NCBI GenBank assembly: GCA_034440575.1
Contig: JAOTOL010001636.1
Location: 552,001 to 616,000, forward strand
Source of the DNA: Imbricaverruca yamaguchii
Lineage: Eukaryota; Arthropoda; Thecostraca; Neoverrucidae
Reading direction: 5' to 3'
Length of the DNA: 64,000 bases
Both the position numbers and the translations under genes were made by a program. Under the pieces are notes generated by a model that was given only the letters and a program-made list of their open reading frames with translations, did no database searches and had not been told where the DNA came from. Below, piece by piece: positions 63,301 to 64,000 of this stretch. Each line of letters opens with the position of its first letter. Position 1 is the stretch's first letter.

Positions 63301-63303
63301 TTC

Positions 63304-63350
63304 CGGCCCCTCCGGCCCCTCCGGCCCCTCCGGCCCCTCCGGCCCCTCCG
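63304..63350. repeat. 9-bp repeat (CGGCCCCTC)n
   Basis: Five units. Confidence 0.96.
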
Positions 63351-63489
63351 TGGCCATTGAGCGCGAGAGAATGGTGACGCCACACACCCAACCAGCTAGG
63401 TTCCTCGAAGATAAACCGGAAGCTTCTTCTTGGGCTAAAATTGGCCTGTGAGTTGGCATGCGTTGCAACCGGTTTGTTCTGACGTTCAC

Positions 63490-64000
63490 TCGACCTTGAC
63501 CACCGGTGGGTGCAGCAGTCGTACAGTACAGCCCGCTTGGGGATGTCGACTGGCCAGTGGCGGTCTGAGGTGTACTCGACCTTGACCACCGGTGGGTGCT
63601 GCAGTCTGACTGTACAGCCCGTTTGGTGATGTCGACTGGCCAGTAACGGGCTGTGGCATGACCTTGACCACCGGTGGGTGCAGCAGTCTGACTGTACAGC
63701 TTGATTGGTGATGCCTACTGGCCGGTACCGGGCTGTGGTATGACCTTGACCACCGGTGGGTGCTGCAGTCTGACTGTACAGCTTGATTGGTGATGCCTAC
63801 TGGCCGGTACCGGGCTGTGGTATGACCTTGACCACCGGTGGGTGCTGCAGTCTGACAGTCTACTGGGACCGGGATGTGGTTGATGACCACCTGGGTCTAC
63901 TGGCCGGTACCGGGCTGTGGCATGACCTTGACCACCGGTGGGTGCAGCAGTCTGACAGTCTACTGGCCAGTACCGGGCTGTGGTATGACCTTGACCACCG
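63490..64000. repeat. 82-bp minisatellite, runs off the window
   Basis: Units with GACCTTGACCACCGGTGGGT, GCTGCAGTCTGACTGTACAG and TACTGGCCGGTACCGGGCTG. About six units with internal deletions, continuing beyond 64000. CCACCGGTGG and CCGGTACCGG are perfect palindromes within the unit. Confidence 0.95.

Overview
This window is eukaryotic, from an invertebrate animal by my reading. It holds a gene with seven exons split by GT-AG introns, a CR1-type LINE, tRNA-derived SINEs and a very large number of minisatellites. There is no operon structure, ribosome binding sites or other bacterial organisation. I cannot fix the species; a marine arthropod is a guess only.

Layout. 1-2926: rear part of a broken CR1-clade LINE on the + strand, its front lying outside the window. 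4800-10722: a complete gene on the - strand whose seven exons join in phase into a 362-residue hydroxylysine kinase (HYKK/AGPHD1 family). Its introns carry local duplications, one of which copies the end of exon 6 with its splice donor. About 11372-15745: an AT-rich block bounded by diverged inverted repeats of about 600 bp, with no recognisable gene. 15746-18217: AT-rich, no supported gene. 18218 to the end: mostly unrelated tandem arrays with unit lengths of 5 to 82 bp, the largest being 54 bp (25148-26920), 50 bp (32712-34540) and 53 bp (52695-54635). GC-rich, CpG-rich patches lie between them. One of these, at 37550-38350, may be the promoter and first coding exon of a + strand gene running to the right; it is the best candidate for a second host gene.

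Mobile elements. A second copy of the CR1 3' end (39849-40156, - strand) sits inside a 51-bp minisatellite. A tRNA-derived SINE of about 168 bp lies at 45814-45981. At least seven insertions of only 38-67 bp share its 3' end (a small hairpin, then CCCTAAA and an AATC/AACC/AAC tail) and have direct repeats on both sides, so they look like extremely 5'-truncated retroposed copies.

Working together: I see one metabolic gene in a repeat-rich landscape, not a gene cluster or pathway. The very long open reading frames in the arrays are by-products of stop-free repeat units. The observations most worth checking are the micro-retroposon family, the duplicated splice donor in HYKK, the paired overlapping palindromes at 19104-19160, the long inverted repeat, and the block-wise homogenised 53-bp array with a stray unit 0.7 kb away.
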